A DNA stretch of 64,000 nt from Leptodactylus fallax (lineage: Eukaryota; Chordata; Amphibia; Anura; Leptodactylidae). The stretch covers positions 930,001-994,000 of the forward strand of contig CAMRHE010000321.1 in the NCBI GenBank assembly GCA_947044405.1, given 5' to 3'. Positions 31,861 to 43,279 of the stretch are shown piece after piece; position 1 is the stretch's first letter, and the number at the start of each line of letters is the position of its first letter. The translations under genes were made by a program, and so were the position numbers. The notes beneath the pieces were generated by a model. The model saw nothing but the letters and a program-made list of their open reading frames with translations, had not been told where the DNA came from and did not search any database.

Positions 31861-33152
31861 AAGATGATGCTGAAGCGCTTCCTCCTGCATACAAAATAAA
31901 CATTGCCACCAAATCCTTTATGTGTTCTCAATTGACTTAAATCAACCCTTGTCCACTTGAGAGACCACGGACGGGTCATCCATGTTACCACAGGATAAAG
32001 ACCAGCTCTTGGAGGATGCAGGTGTGGTTGGGGAACTCCACAAGCTGCACAGAATTTTCTCCAATCAGGGTTTTGTTGACCGCAATCTCTGCAGGTCCTT
32101 CTAGACTGCTGTTTGCTGGTGTTTTCTCTGGGTACTTAGGAGATTTTACTACTTTTCGTTGCTCTTTCTGAATCACTTTTTCTGAATCACTTTCTTCAAC
32201 TCCTTCTCCTTAGAATCACTTTCCTCTTTTTCCCTATTATTCTCACTATCAAAGCACTGATAATAGTACTTATTACCTCCTTCTGTCTCTCTACACCCTC
32301 CTTCCTGCACTTCCTCTGACACCTTCTTCCACATGCATTCTCCATCTATTAACCCGTGGTCTCTTAACCTCTATGTTGTCTCACTATCTTATCTCACTTT
32401 CTTGGTACCTCTCCATTGCATCAGCATCTTCTTTTACTTTAAACCAATCTCTGTAACTGGAACTTCTCTATTCTTGAATATTTTACACATATATATTACA
32501 CAATATTATGTATATATTGTCATTGTACCTTACTTTTCCATTTAACCTTAGGCTAACACTTTTATCAAAATATTTTCCCTTTGGGCATAAATAGTCATCA
32601 TACACAGGCTGCGGATCCCAGAGGCCCAAAGCCAAGTTTCACTTTGTAATAATTGACATGTAACATTACTGGGTAACAGCATCATGTTCAGCTTGTGATT
32701 TTCTGCGTGCGCATCACATCAGATACAACGTCCTTGGAGCTACTTGGCAGTCAATTAATGTTTTGGTTATTTCCTGCAGAACATCTGCAGAGCGCTACAA
32801 CAGAATACAGGAATACAATTCAAGCAGATAGCAGTTAATACTGACACCAAAATTACATATTACTATTTTTGTACAATTTTCAAATATTTCCCAAATCCCA
32901 CCTTTTGTCATTACCACAGGTGTTCAAAACCCCTGAGTTGTACTTCAGGTTACCTTAAGGGCAAACTGCCAGACTTTAGAATTTTCTTCACTGGATTCCA
33001 ACCAAAAGTTGAACCCCTGTGGAACATCACAATATCCTAGTTTCTTCTTTTTAGGGGACATTTCCTGAAAGCGGATTTAATTTTACAAAAAGCATAAAAG
33101 TTGAATCCTGGCATTGATATAAACAGAATGAATATTACAAATACATGTTGAC

Positions 33153-33196
<44 letters not shown>

Positions 33197-34545
33197 CATA
33201 ATCCAATAAACATCATACCGATGCTGGACAGTTTTTCTCTTTGCACTATATCAGATTCTCTGAGTGTTTTGTTAAAGTAAGTAATATTTCATACAGAACT
33301 GGGAGATAAGATGGGTTATATTAAACAATAATACTGAGAAGGGGGATGTCTCCCTTCGAGCCTGATTCTCGGAGTGAGGTGGGGGTGATTCATTATTTCC
33401 TGAACTATCACCCCTTATCCTATTCTATTGCTTCCTTCTATCAGGGCATATATGCCTCTTTGCAACTTATTATCTTGAATCAATCCTGCATGGTCTAATC
33501 TCCACTGATCCCAAAATCTACTGTCTACCAACCCAGTTTTGTGTATTCCTGCTCTTTTTCAGAATTTTCTTTACCTGTGTGGCTACTTCTTTCCCTTAAC
33601 CTATCTCTATTAGTTCACATGGGGTGTACCATATCTTAGATGGTCCCTTCCCCATCTTGGCTGGTAGCTAATCAGCCGATGAGTCTCTCACTCCTCTAGG
33701 GCAACCTTGAGACAATAGAGGGTCACTTATGACTACTTAGTGAGAACTCCCAGACAGACTCTTTCTGTCTTCTATGAACTACTCTACTTGTGCAAGTTCA
33801 GGAGTAGTGCTCAGGGCAATGCCTAATGGCTTCCACAGGCTCAACTTTCTGCCTGTGTCCCCTTACCAAAAAAGGTATCGCCTGATTTCTTCACTCTTCC
33901 ACTACTTTCAATGGCTAACACGGTACAACATTATACTACTATCCCCTTACCAAAACACTCCCAAATCACTACACGCACTTCTTCGCGCGGATTCTACTAA
34001 GTCCTTCATGCTACTACTCAGGTCCCATTCGACCTTGACCGTCCAGACACGGCTGGAGGCTAGTGTTCCAAAACAAGGACTGTTCAATCACTCAGTTCTT
34101 CTCAGTTCCGAACCTTGTCCGCAACTCTAGACTCTAGGGGTTAAGAATAGAGAACTTTTCCCCATTCTTTGCAGCCTTATATATCTTATAACACAGGTAA
34201 CATGCAAACATCAGTAGACAGGTAAACAGGTAAGACAAAAAGCAAAGAAAACAATTTCCATATCATTTACAGGTGACATGTCCCTTTTAGGTTCTTCCGT
34301 ACTATACAATTGGCATCGAGATGTCATATAAGCATGCAGCAGCTTACCTCACTCATCGATACAGAGAATAGACACATAGGAGCTCAGATATACTAATTGG
34401 CACGATAAGGTCTTACCTCACACAGTACTGTTTTTATCTATCTGAGGTCCTCTGGTCCCGTTCTCAAGGCGATCGGTGAGTGGGTCGGCACTCTATCGGC
34501 TGCACATCAGACGATCTCGAGGCCCCACGATGGTTCACCAATTTC
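31861..34545 (-). pseudogene. ERV leader and presumed gag-protease region, strongly eroded
   Basis: A retrovirus should carry gag and protease here, yet no frame above about 65 codons resembles them. On the minus strand an ATG at 33655 begins MGKGPSK, with glycine 2 as in myristoylated Gag, but meets a stop after about 19 codons. A Lys/Glu-rich frame at 32176-31985 lies where protease or RT start is expected. A (TA)n run is at about 33153-33194. Either gag is decayed beyond reading or the region was replaced by unrelated sequence. No protease D-S/T-G motif was found. Confidence 0.4.
34523..34540 (-). promoter_or_regulatory. ERV primer-binding-site candidate
   Basis: Five bases after the 5' LTR the minus strand reads TGGTGAACCATCGTGGGG. 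It starts with TGG as required to pair with a tRNA CCA end. I could not match it to a usual retroviral primer such as tRNA-Pro or tRNA-Lys. Confidence 0.5.
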
Positions 34546-35003
34546 TGTCGGGGGTTAATCTCCCCCGGGATGGATGTCACCGTAAGCCTAATTAAATAGA
34601 TAACCAGTTTTAAGCGCTCGGGAAACAAGACGTACACAGGTATCGTGTATGAACAGTTTCTACTTTATTGCGTAGTTCAATACAGTTTTAAAAGCAAGCT
34701 CAGTTACATAACAGTCATGTGATCAATATACATATATGGTCTTTCCAGTTCCGTTACCAGACAAATTTGTTCACTTTCCCATCACCCTAGATGTTTTCCT
34801 TTTCACCTTATCTGAATGTCCTCTTATCTTCCTGAGAATACCAGTTCTGCTGAGATCAGCAGAACTGTTGATATCTTCCCCAGACTCCAAGTCTGTATTC
34901 TATCTGTAAACTATGCAGTCTTGTCTGCAGAACATTCCACCCTCTTGTGCTTTCTGTATACTGTGACATAGAATATAGTGCAAGTTATGTTTTAACCCTT
35001 ACA
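34546..35003 (-). repeat. ERV 5' LTR
   Basis: 458 bases, upstream LTR in the direction of transcription. It differs from 27373-27830 at seven single positions and has no indels. Confidence 0.92.
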
Positions 35004-35033
35004 GGTATAACACTGTGGATTTTGTACAGTCTT

Positions 35034-35199
35034 TTAAAGAGGACCTGTCACCACCTCCGACAAGTCCAGCTCTTTGCATCATTTAATCGGTGCCATTCCT
35101 CTGGAACAGTTGGAATTTTTTATCTAACCTCCAGCGTTCCTGTGCAATCAGTGATGTTAGTTTTGGTGCCTGATTTAGCTTTTTCTGACATTACATGGT

Positions 35200-35235
<36 letters not shown>

Positions 35236-35484
35236 GCTTACTTATATAGCGCCATCATATTCCGCAGCGCTTTACAGACATTGACAGTCACTGTCCCATA
35301 TAGGGCTCACAATCTACATCATGGTTTAAATAGTATATCAGACAGAAAAACTAATAGCATTGATTGCTCAGGAATGGTGGGGGCTAGAAAAAAGAATTCC
35401 AACTACCGTCGATTCAGTGTAGTGCCGTCTATTAACAGATGCTAAGTACTTGAATTGGTGGAGGGGGTGAAAGGTCCTGTTTAA
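35034..35484. mobile_element. TTAA-flanked MITE (piggyBac-like), with nested L2-type tail
   Basis: TTAA at 35034-35037 and 35481-35484 flank inverted ends agaggacctgtcaccacctc and (inverse of the right end) acaggacctttcaccccctc. Internal length is 443 bases without a transposase. TTAA duplication and imperfect short ends suggest a piggyBac-type non-autonomous element. An unrelated repeat tail (35200-35320) sits inside. Confidence 0.7.
35200..35320 (-). repeat. L2-type/SINE tail inside the MITE
   Basis: A (tta)n run followed by tatatagcgccatcatattc, cgcagcgctttacag and gggctcacaatctac. This is the 3' tail seen throughout frog genomes. The element's 3' end is at the microsatellite. Confidence 0.6.
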
Positions 35485-35689
35485 ATTATGGTAGTAGACT
35501 AGTTGTCTCAAACTTTTGGACCAAGCTGCCCAAATGTAGGTGTTAGGTATAATATCTTGCACTTTTAGTAAGCCAAACTATACTTGGATGTAATTCCCTC
35601 AGTTTACCAACAAGTACTTTATGCTACAGAGAAACTAGGCCTGACCAACAATCCATTCATTAAGCTATTATGGATTGTCCTCCGCAATT

Positions 35690-36392
35690 TTTTTTTTATC
35701 AATCTTTATTTATTGATTGATTTTAGTTTTTCCAAAAAAGAAACAGACAAAAATTACAAAGTGACACAGCAGAGATACATAAAGGCACTGTAATGAAACC
35801 AAATACCACATCAAGCAGTTACATGAACACAATATTAACAGATCAACAAACATCAGAAAATGGAGGGAGAAAAAGAAAAGGGGGGGGAAGGGAGGGGAAA
35901 GGGGGAAAGGGGGGCTAAGGGGATTGGTAGGCTCGAATGAACCCAGGTAAGTCCATGTAGTTGGGGTACCAGAGTGGAGGGTGTGGGCGATAGCCCTATG
36001 GAAGCCAAATATTATCTGGGGGGGGGCAGCTAGGTGTCTCTACTAGTAAATTGGGACCAAGGTCCCAAGGTGGACAGGAAACCAGAACGAACTGGGAGTC
36101 CCCAGCTGCAGAGCTCCTCGAACCTATAAAGTTGATTAACTTTTTCCCTCCACTAGAAGATGGAAGGAGGGTCGGTCTCACGCCATCGAAGTGGGATCAA
36201 CAGCTTGGCAGCTTGGATAAGCCAGGTGATAAGGCATGACCATTTGCGAGAAAAATCGAGAGAGGACGCCTAAAGGAGAATGGTTTCTGGTCGCAGCTTC
36301 AATTCAACATGGCAAATAGACTTAATCTCCCCCTCAATCACCTCCCAGAAGGGTCTAATCCTGGGGCACGTGACCCAGATGTGGGAGAGAGA
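35690..36392 (-). other. L1-like element 3, 3' UTR and end of ORF2
   Basis: It begins with the tail (complement of attttttttttatcaatctt) and a purine-rich block at 35860-35920 on plus. The ORF2 C-terminus must end somewhere in the last few hundred bases but is not open. Confidence 0.55.
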
Positions 36393-38922
36393 TCAATCAG
36401 AGAGACTGCAGTGCCAACATTGATCAGAAATAGAGGAGTTAATTCTGTGGAGGAACACCGGGGTTCTATACCACTTAGTGAACAATTTAAATGAGTTCTC
36501 CTGAATCCTAACACAGCTAGAGAAACCATGGGAGCTCAACAGGATATGTTTGACCTCGGAGGGTGAGAATACCAGTCCCAACTCCCTTTCCGACTCCATA
36601 GCAAAGTATGGTTTGGGGGGAAGGGGGGATGAGATTAAACAGCCATATATATAGGAAATCATTTTATGCCGGGGATTGGTAGAGTCAGGGATTTTCTCAA
36701 ACTAATTGAGATCTCTAAGTGAAAGAGAGAGAGAGAGCGGGAAAAGGACCTGTCGGAGATTCGGAAGGACAAGGAGTAAAGGAAGGTCAGTGAGGAACAG
36801 ATAGGGACGTGGAGGAGGTGAGTCCAAGGAAAACAGAGGTCTGGAGGAGTAGAGGAATCCCAACTAGGAAGGAGGCCCAAAGGCATTCTGGGGGAAGGGG
36901 AAGCGCCTGGAGACAGTGTAGTAGAGAAGGCTTGCCATACACGGATGGTGCCCCTGGTGAGATCGCTAAGAACTGTGGAAATATTGGGAGTATAATGAGA
37001 GGACCAGAGAAACCACTTGTAGGAAGAGGGTAATAAGTTCCGTTCCAGGGAAGTATGAATGAGGGAAGTGTCAGTGGAAACTAATTCAAGCCATCTCGCA
37101 AGGTGGACAGCCTTATAGTAGGATTGGATGTCAGGGAGTGCAAAGCCACCTTGCATTTTGTGCCGGGTTAGGAGGGAATATGCTAAGCACAGGCGGGAGT
37201 TCCTCCAGAGAAATGAGATGAAGAGGCTACGGAGATTCTTGAAGAAAGAGTTAGGGAGGAGGATGGGTGCCGTTTGCAGGACGTAAAGTATTTTAGGGAG
37301 GATATACATCTTGAGAATGTTTTTCATGCCCATCCAGGAGACAAAGGGAATGCGCATTTTAGAAAGCTTCTGTTTGATGTCAGCCAAGAGAGGGGCAAAG
37401 TTAAGGGAGTAAAGCAAGGTTGGGTCAGCAGGAATCTTGATGCCCAAAACTTTAATAGCATGGGAGGGCCAAAGGAAAGGAGTGGAGGTTTTCAGCTGTT
37501 GGAGGGAACTGGGTGGGGCGTTGATGTTAAGGATTTCGGACTTTTCGAAATTAATCTTAAAGTTAGATACCTGTCTGAAAAGGCGAATACACGGAGTACT
37601 TCTGGGATAGCAACAGAGGGATTAGAGATTGTGAGTACTAAATCATCAGCGAAGGCAGCCGCAACATGGTGGAACCCTCCAATCGAGACCCCTTGGATAG
37701 AGGTGTTCTGTCTTAATTTTTGAATAAGGGTTTCCATAACTAATACAAAGAGGGTCGGGGACAAGGGGCAACCCTGACGGGTACCATTGTTAATACTAAA
37801 GGACTCTGAAAGAGAACTGTTTACCTTGACACGGGCAGTGGGGCATGTATAGAGCGAAAAAAATTGGCGTAATAAATGCAGGGGGAAAACCAAACTTCTC
37901 CAACACTGCTTTCATAAATGCCCATCTGACCCAGTGCCCAGGAGCACAAGAGGGATGTTTCTATGTTTTGCCACATAAACTAGGTGAACTAGCCTAGAGG
38001 TATTGAATTTCCTCTCCCTCCCAGGCACGAACCCCATCTGCTCAGGTCCTATTAAGGACTGAAGGAGCTTGGAAACCCTGATGGCAAGCAGCTAGGCCCA
38101 CCATTTTAGATCACAGTTCAGCAAGGATATGGGGCGATAACTAGAGCACAACTCCAGGTTCTTAAACCTCCTTGGGAATAACCAAGACATACGCCTCGAG
38201 GGATTGAGCAGGCCAAGATGCCCCCAACAGAAGAGAGTTACACAAATCAAGGAACCTAGGAAGTAGGACATCTTGAAATTTCTTGTAGTAGGAGATAGGG
38301 AACTCATCAGGACCGGGGCTCTTGCCAGAGGGAATAGAGGAAAGGACCTCTCAATTCCTGCTCTGTGAACGGGTGGTTAAGTCCAGTATCTGAGTGTCAG
38401 AAAGTCGCAGGAGTTGAAGAGAGTCCAAGAAGTCATGGATCAAGGTTGGACCATCTATACCAGTGGAGGGAGAGTCTAAATTATATAAGGATTAGTAATA
38501 GTTCTGGAATTGCGTAGCGATGGTTTTGGTAGTACAAGACCTAGAGCCATCGGGAGCTAGAATACAGTCCCTGACAGAAGTTCTTTCGCTTATCCATCTT
38601 GTGAAATCAAAAGCTTATAACTTGACTTTAAATTCATCCATTGGTTTTAGAAATGACTCATATGAAAGCTGAAAACCTCCCAAATGATTTTTTGGTTAAG
38701 AAAATAAATTGGCTTCACTGCTGAAATATTCATTATTTAATGAACACAGAAAGGTCAGATTTTGGCAAGACAAAAGTTTTGTCGCCTTGTAATATAATGC
38801 ACCCAATCCTAGTTTAAAGCCTCACCTGTGCTCACTAATTGATCGGTTAATTAGTGGGTGTGTATAAAAAGAACTCCAGCACCCCAGACCTTCACTTGAA
38901 CTGCAACTTCACCTCTGACAAG

Positions 38923-40000
38923 ATGCCAAAAATCAACCCTGCGAGCAAACCCTTCATTATCAAGAAGCTGAAGACCAGATCCACTGCAGAGGTGGCTGGC
39001 ACCTTTAATGTGTCTCTGCGTCAAGTACAAAGAATTAAAAAAAGATTTGAACAGACTGGAGATGTTTTTGACAAGCCCAGGTCCGGCAAGACAACTGCTC
39101 AGGAGGAACGTTTGTTGGTTAGAAAATCAAAAGCTAGCCCCTCTTCCACTGCAGCAGAGCGCCAACAGGCCTGGTCACCTCAAGTCCTTGTGTCAACTAG
39201 AACAGTTTGTAGGATTCTGTCTCGAAATGGCCTCCATGGTTGAATCAGTGCCCAGAAGCCAGCACTAAACAAAAGGCAATTAACCCTTGTCAGGCTGCAT
39301 AATTTTACAACATTACAGGCTGCATAGGAATAGGTACAATTGTACCTACTCAGCCGGACGAGGGTTAAAAAAACGTGTGGCATTTGCCAAGGTCCACAGC
39401 CTGCTAAACGGATGGATGCTGGAAAAGTGGGAGAAGGTGGATTTCTTAGATGAATCTTCAGTTGAATTACACCACAGCTGCCGCAAATACTGCAGGAGAC
39501 CTACTAGAGCCCGTATGGATCCAAGATACACCCAGAAAAAAGTTAAGTTTGGTGGTGGAAAGATCATGGTCTGGGGTTACATTCAGTATGGGGGTGTGCG
39601 AAACATTTGCAAGGTGGAAGACAATATCAATAGCCTAAAATATCAAGAAGTATTAGCTTCCTCTTACATTCCCAATTATAAAAGGGGTCAAATTTTGCAG
39701 CAGGATGGTGCTCCATCTCATACATCCATCTCTACATTAAAGTTCCTCAAGGCAAAGAAGATCAAGGTGCTCCAGGACTGGCCAGCCCAGTCACCAGACA
39801 TGAACATCATTGAGCATGTTTGGGGTAGGATGAAAGAGGAAGCTTGGCAGACAAAACCAAAGAATCTTTATGAACTCTGGGAGGCATGTAAGACTGCATT
39901 ATTTGCTATTCCTGATGACTTCATCAATAAATTGTATGAATCATTGTTGAAACGCATGGATGCAGTCCTTCAAGCTCATGGAAGTCACACAAAATATTAA
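38923..40000 (+). pseudogene. Tc1/mariner transposase, DD35E spacing, broken by stop and MITE
   Basis: Start ATG 38923 (MPKINPASKPFIIKKLKTRS). The N-terminal helix-turn-helix part includes AGTFNVSLRQVQRIKKRF, with a basic hook PRSGKTT. A TGA at 39241-39243 (probably from CGA) is the first lesion. An 81-bp TTAA MITE at 39284-39364 is the second; removing it with one TTAA restores KRQL to KKRVAF in frame. Catalytic residues follow: D in FLDESS, D in QQDGAPSHTS and E in MNIIEHVWGRM. By my count 35 residues lie between the second D and E, against 34 in classic Tc1. Stop at 39998-40000. Otherwise complete, about 340 codons. Confidence 0.9.
39280..39368. mobile_element. 81-bp TTAA-flanked MITE inside the transposase
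   Basis: TTAA at 39280-39283 and 39365-39368. The ends cccttgtcaggctg and (inverse of the right end) ccctcgtccggctg match at 12 of 14 bases. An inner palindrome ggtacaattgtacc is present. It adds 85 bases including the duplicated TTAA and so shifts the reading frame by one. Confidence 0.85.
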
Positions 40001-41475
40001 ATATGGCTCTAATAGCACCACAACTTCATTCACCAATGTTATGAAACATATCTTTGTTTTTGAACAGAATTATTGGTTTGATTTTCACATTACTTTATGT
40101 GTGCGACAAAACTTTTGTCTTGCCAAAATCTGACCTTTCTGTGTTCATTAAATGATCAATATTTCAGCAGTGAAGCCAATTTATTTTCTTAACCAAAAAA
40201 TCATTTGGGAGGGTCTCAGCTTTCATATGAGTCATTTCTAAAACCAATGGATGAATTTAAAGTCAGGTTATAAGCTTTTGATTCCAAAACATGGACTGTA
40301 GAGTTAATAAATGCTCTATTTTTCTGCTGTCTAAGCAGGAGCGTCATGAGCTTAGAGCCTTTGTCACCATGAACGTAATGTTTATGGCGGCAGGATTGGA
40401 GGGCCTTAGCAGCTTTAGTGTTAAGAAGGTCTCTAAGTTGTTCTTTAAGAGTGGACAATTCCTCTTGCTTAGACTGAGAGTAGGCAAGTTTGGCGGAGGT
40501 CTCAAGGGTATTAATACTAAACAGAAGATGGGATATACGAGCTTCACGTTGCTTTTTAAGTCTGGAGCAAAGGCTAATCAGTGTACCCCTTGTGACTGCT
40601 TTGTGAGATTCCCACAGAATAGGCAAGGAGACATCAGGAGTATCATTGTTGGCAAAAAAAGGTCTAATAGTGAAGTCCTAAAGTCACTCAGGGTGGTGGG
40701 GTTACAGTTCGTTCAATGTCCACTTATAGGGTCTGTGAGGGAGGGAGCTTAATCGTAACGAGGCAGAGGTCGGAGCCTGATCGGACACCGTTATGTTACC
40801 AATGTCCGCAGCAGACAAGGTAGGGAATAGACGGTCAGAGATAAAAACATAATCAAGTCTAGAGTATGAGTGGTGACTATGTGAGAAAAAAGTAAAGTCC
40901 TTCAAGGCAGGATGGAGGGTCCTCCAGGTGTCAAGAAGGTGCAATTTAGAGAGGTCATGGCACAGCCTCCTGAGCGAAGTAGAGGAGGAGGCTGACCGTC
41001 CAGAAATGGAGTCAATAGAGGGGTCGAGGGCAACATTCAGGTAACCGCCGAGTATTAGATTGCCTTCAGTAAAATTCGTCACTTCCTCCAGCACGTGGAG
41101 AAGCCAAGACACCTGCCTCGAGTTTGGGGCGTATTTGTTTACAAATGTAAAGAGTATGTTATCAATGGTACCCTTAAGGAACAAATATCATCCCACGGGG
41201 TCAGAACGTGCTAGGCGTAGTTGTAAAGGGACATGTCTCCGGAAAGCTATGCTAACACCCCTAGAGGCAGAAGTGTATGGGCTATGGAAACAGAGAGGGA
41301 AAGTCATGTGGGTGAGAGAAGGAATATGTTGCGGACGAAAATGGGTCTCCTGGAGAAACACGATGTCCGAGTTGGATTTACGTAACAGAGTGAATACTTG
41401 GCTTCTTTTCTGGGGGGTGTTCAAACCTCGTGCATTAATCAAGGTAATCTTAAGAGGCGGACTATAGAAAGACGC

Positions 41476-42157
41476 CCCCCCAAAAAAAAAAATTGAGTTT
41501 CCATGCTACTAGCTTCACACACTGTTATCGTCGCACAATATACACAATACACAAAGTTATAAAACAGGTTTTAAGAATTCTTCTTACTGTATTACAGTAT
41601 CAGATCAACAACACGGCATTAACAATGAAAGTAACTTCACACATCTTCTGCTTGGTGGATGGACGAGCCCACGTGGCCCCCATTCTCTATAATAGGAGCG
41701 CCGCAAATACCTGAGTACTGGACTTTGGATATCTTTGGTGCTCCCATTGAAGTGAATGAGAGCTACATGGGTTCGTCCATCCACCAAGCAACACGCCTAT
41801 ATATATATTGCTGCGGCCAGGCTGAATTCCCACCCAGTGGAGGGAAAAAACCCAATTCTCAGGCTCAGTGGGGGTCTCAGCAGACAGACCCCCATCAATC
41901 AAGTATTTATCCTCTATCATTTAGGTGAATACAGGACAGTAACATTTTGTGACTTACAGGTGATGTCTCTGACTAATCGGTCACATTTCCATTCTCTTCC
42001 CTTTGGACCGCCATGACCACATCTTCCAGCTGTGACTCTGTAAAGTTTGCAACACAGACATCTTTGGCTCCTCACTTTTTCCAGGCATCCGACCCACATT
42101 GTCCTCACCTGCACACCCATCCTGCTACCCCAATTATAAAATATATTATATAACCCC
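41476..42157. repeat. Frog-type repeats including a 147-bp hairpin
   Basis: Inverted arms ttctgcttggtggatggacg (41645 onward) and cgtccatccaccaagcaa (ending 41791) make a hairpin of about 147 bases, probably a MITE. The rest (to 42157) has repeat-like, non-coding sequence of a kind common in frogs. The short open frames on both strands are not genes. Confidence 0.45.
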
Positions 42158-42585
42158 TGTGAGTGTGTGAACCCAGAGGGCGCTATTGAGCGATCCAGGG
42201 CCAGGCCTGAAAAGGCCCTCAGCCACACCTTTGGGTGGGGCGTAACTCCAGAGGGCGGGGGGAAACCTGCAGGAAGCAGGAAGTCGTGGACCCAGCCAAA
42301 GACAGACAAGGCGGTCTGTTCCCAGAGGGCTGGGGTCCTGAGGGGACTTACTGAGCCAGGCAGCTTGTTGCCCCAGAGATCAGTCAGGGAGCAAGCCGTG
42401 AGTTAGGGCCTGTGTGTGGCCTAGGTCGTTTGTTATTTTGTGTATGTTTCCTAAGCTGAATAAAAGCCATGTTGTTTTGAATTGGCACCATCTAAACGCT
42501 GCTTCTCCGGCGCCCAGTACCACACCCACCGCTGTCGGGTCCAGGAGTCTGCCGCCATTGAGATTAATCCCCCCAAATTATCACA
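42158..42585 (+). repeat. 5' LTR of the chimeric element
   Basis: 428 bases from TGTGAGTGTGTGAACCC to AAATTATCACA, beginning TG and ending CA. It has a poly(A) signal (ctgaataaaagcc) about 130 bases before the end. Confidence 0.8.
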
Positions 42586-43279
42586 TATTGTGCTACGGAT
42601 GCGGGCATAAAGAGATCCACGCAAGTCCTGGAAGACAAGTGTTTGGTGACTGCAGTACTGCTAAGTGTGCATGTGGCCTACAGCTGGAAGAAATCTGTGA
42701 TTTCAACTGAGAAACCCATGAAGGGGTGAGTGGAACTTCAAAATAACAAATTGTGTGCAAAAACTGGTGACAGTAAAACTCTGGAAGAGGAATCCAGGAA
42801 ATGGACTTTGTGTATACTGTGGCAAAGAAGTCTGTAAAGTGCTTGCTGATGGCAAGAAAGTAAGCAATGTGTGTACAAGCTGGATATTGCAAACAGTCTA
42901 TGTGAAAGGCTATGGTGCCATGTTGGTGTTTTCTGTGGAAGTCAGAAGAAAATGCTGGTTGTTGTAGTGCCACATAAGTTAACTGTTTGAATACATGTGA
43001 CTGCAGAAGATAGCAAAAAGTTGCTGCCAGTTGAACCCAAGGTTGCTGTGGAATATTGTGTAATCTTGTTAGTAAACCATGGGCAAGAAAAAGAGAATTT
43101 CAGCTTGCAAAAAAGCAGAGAAGTTATGCACAGGTTTATTAGTGCAGCAGTCTGAATGCAGAGAGACACAAAACCTGGAACAGAGCATGTGGAGTGCAAG
43201 TAAAGATAATGGGTTGCAGGACGGTGACTCAGTTTTTTCTGAAGCACCTCTGTTCTATGATTGAATATGTCCCTTCTGT
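42586..43279 (+). other. Leader of the chimeric element
   Basis: It starts tattgtgctacggatgcggg directly after the LTR, a place where a primer-binding site should be; the expected TGG is not seen, though one change would give it. A short frame with CVYCGKEVC (42755-42967) and another starting MGKKKRISACKKAEK at 43079 lie here. The second frame stops just before the HIP1R-like frame and may be its former N-terminal part. Neither is assigned to a family. Confidence 0.45.

Larger units (their letters stand above)
27369..35007 (-). mobile_element. Endogenous retrovirus, gamma-type, minus strand
   Basis: A provirus of 7.63 kb (27373-35003) flanked by the 4-bp duplication GGTA (27369-27372, 35004-35007). 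It has two 458-bp LTRs (TGTAAGGG...CCGACA when read on the minus strand), a primer-binding-site candidate, an eroded gag region, pol (to 29048), a short env (29051-27885) and a purine tract beside the 3' LTR. The 4-bp duplication, the pol/env arrangement and the GPF-type integrase end agree with gammaretrovirus-like viruses. The LTRs differ at 7 positions that I counted, about 1.5 percent, so the insertion is fairly young. All coding parts carry stops or shifts. Confidence 0.9.
38563..40300 (+). mobile_element. Tc1/mariner element with long terminal repeats, in L1-like element 3
   Basis: TA target copies are at 38563-38564 and 40299-40300. The element of 1734 bases (38565-40298) starts cagtccctgacagaagttct and ends ggactg. 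Inverted repeats are about 223 and 196 bases; the right one lacks about 27 bases near its tip. The inner ends of both contain the gacaaaacttttgtc block. The host sequence rejoins in frame (RAFINST then ILAPDGS) when the element is removed. The transposase is described separately. Confidence 0.92.
36393..41460 (-). pseudogene. L1-like element 3 ORF2, broken into pieces
   Basis: Endonuclease: INARGLNTPQKRSQ near 41435, FLQETHFRPQH, then from 41184 GGYLNVALDPSID and YSRLDYVFISDRL. N-terminal RT linker: 40626-40301, joining across the transposon to ILAPDGSRSCTT near 38560. RT: SGKSPGPD near 38310, RPISLLNCDLK near 38120, GTRQGCPLSP near 37780, AAFADDLVLTIS (motif C) near 37660, then ADPTLLYSLNF and the C-terminal part to CWHCSLSD (knuckle) near 36400. 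Frame changes or stops separate all blocks. No activity is possible. Confidence 0.85.
35690..41475 (-). mobile_element. L1-like element 3, 5'-truncated, split by a Tc1/mariner
   Basis: A minus-strand non-LTR element whose 3' end is the T-run at 35690 on plus and whose 5' break lies at the very start of ORF2 near 41475. ORF1 is absent. ORF2 pieces span 36393-41460 and are interrupted by the DNA transposon at 38565-40298. No target duplication was found; left and right flanks show no shared block. Divergence and many frame breaks make it older than elements 1 and 2. Confidence 0.85.

Noticed and set aside
32333..32545. Hydrophobic 70-codon plus-strand frame
   Set aside because: It is antisense within the ERV, T/C-rich, and has no recognised family.
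33150..33195. (TA)n run considered as an origin or regulatory element
   Set aside because: Simple microsatellite in non-coding ERV sequence with no other signal around it.
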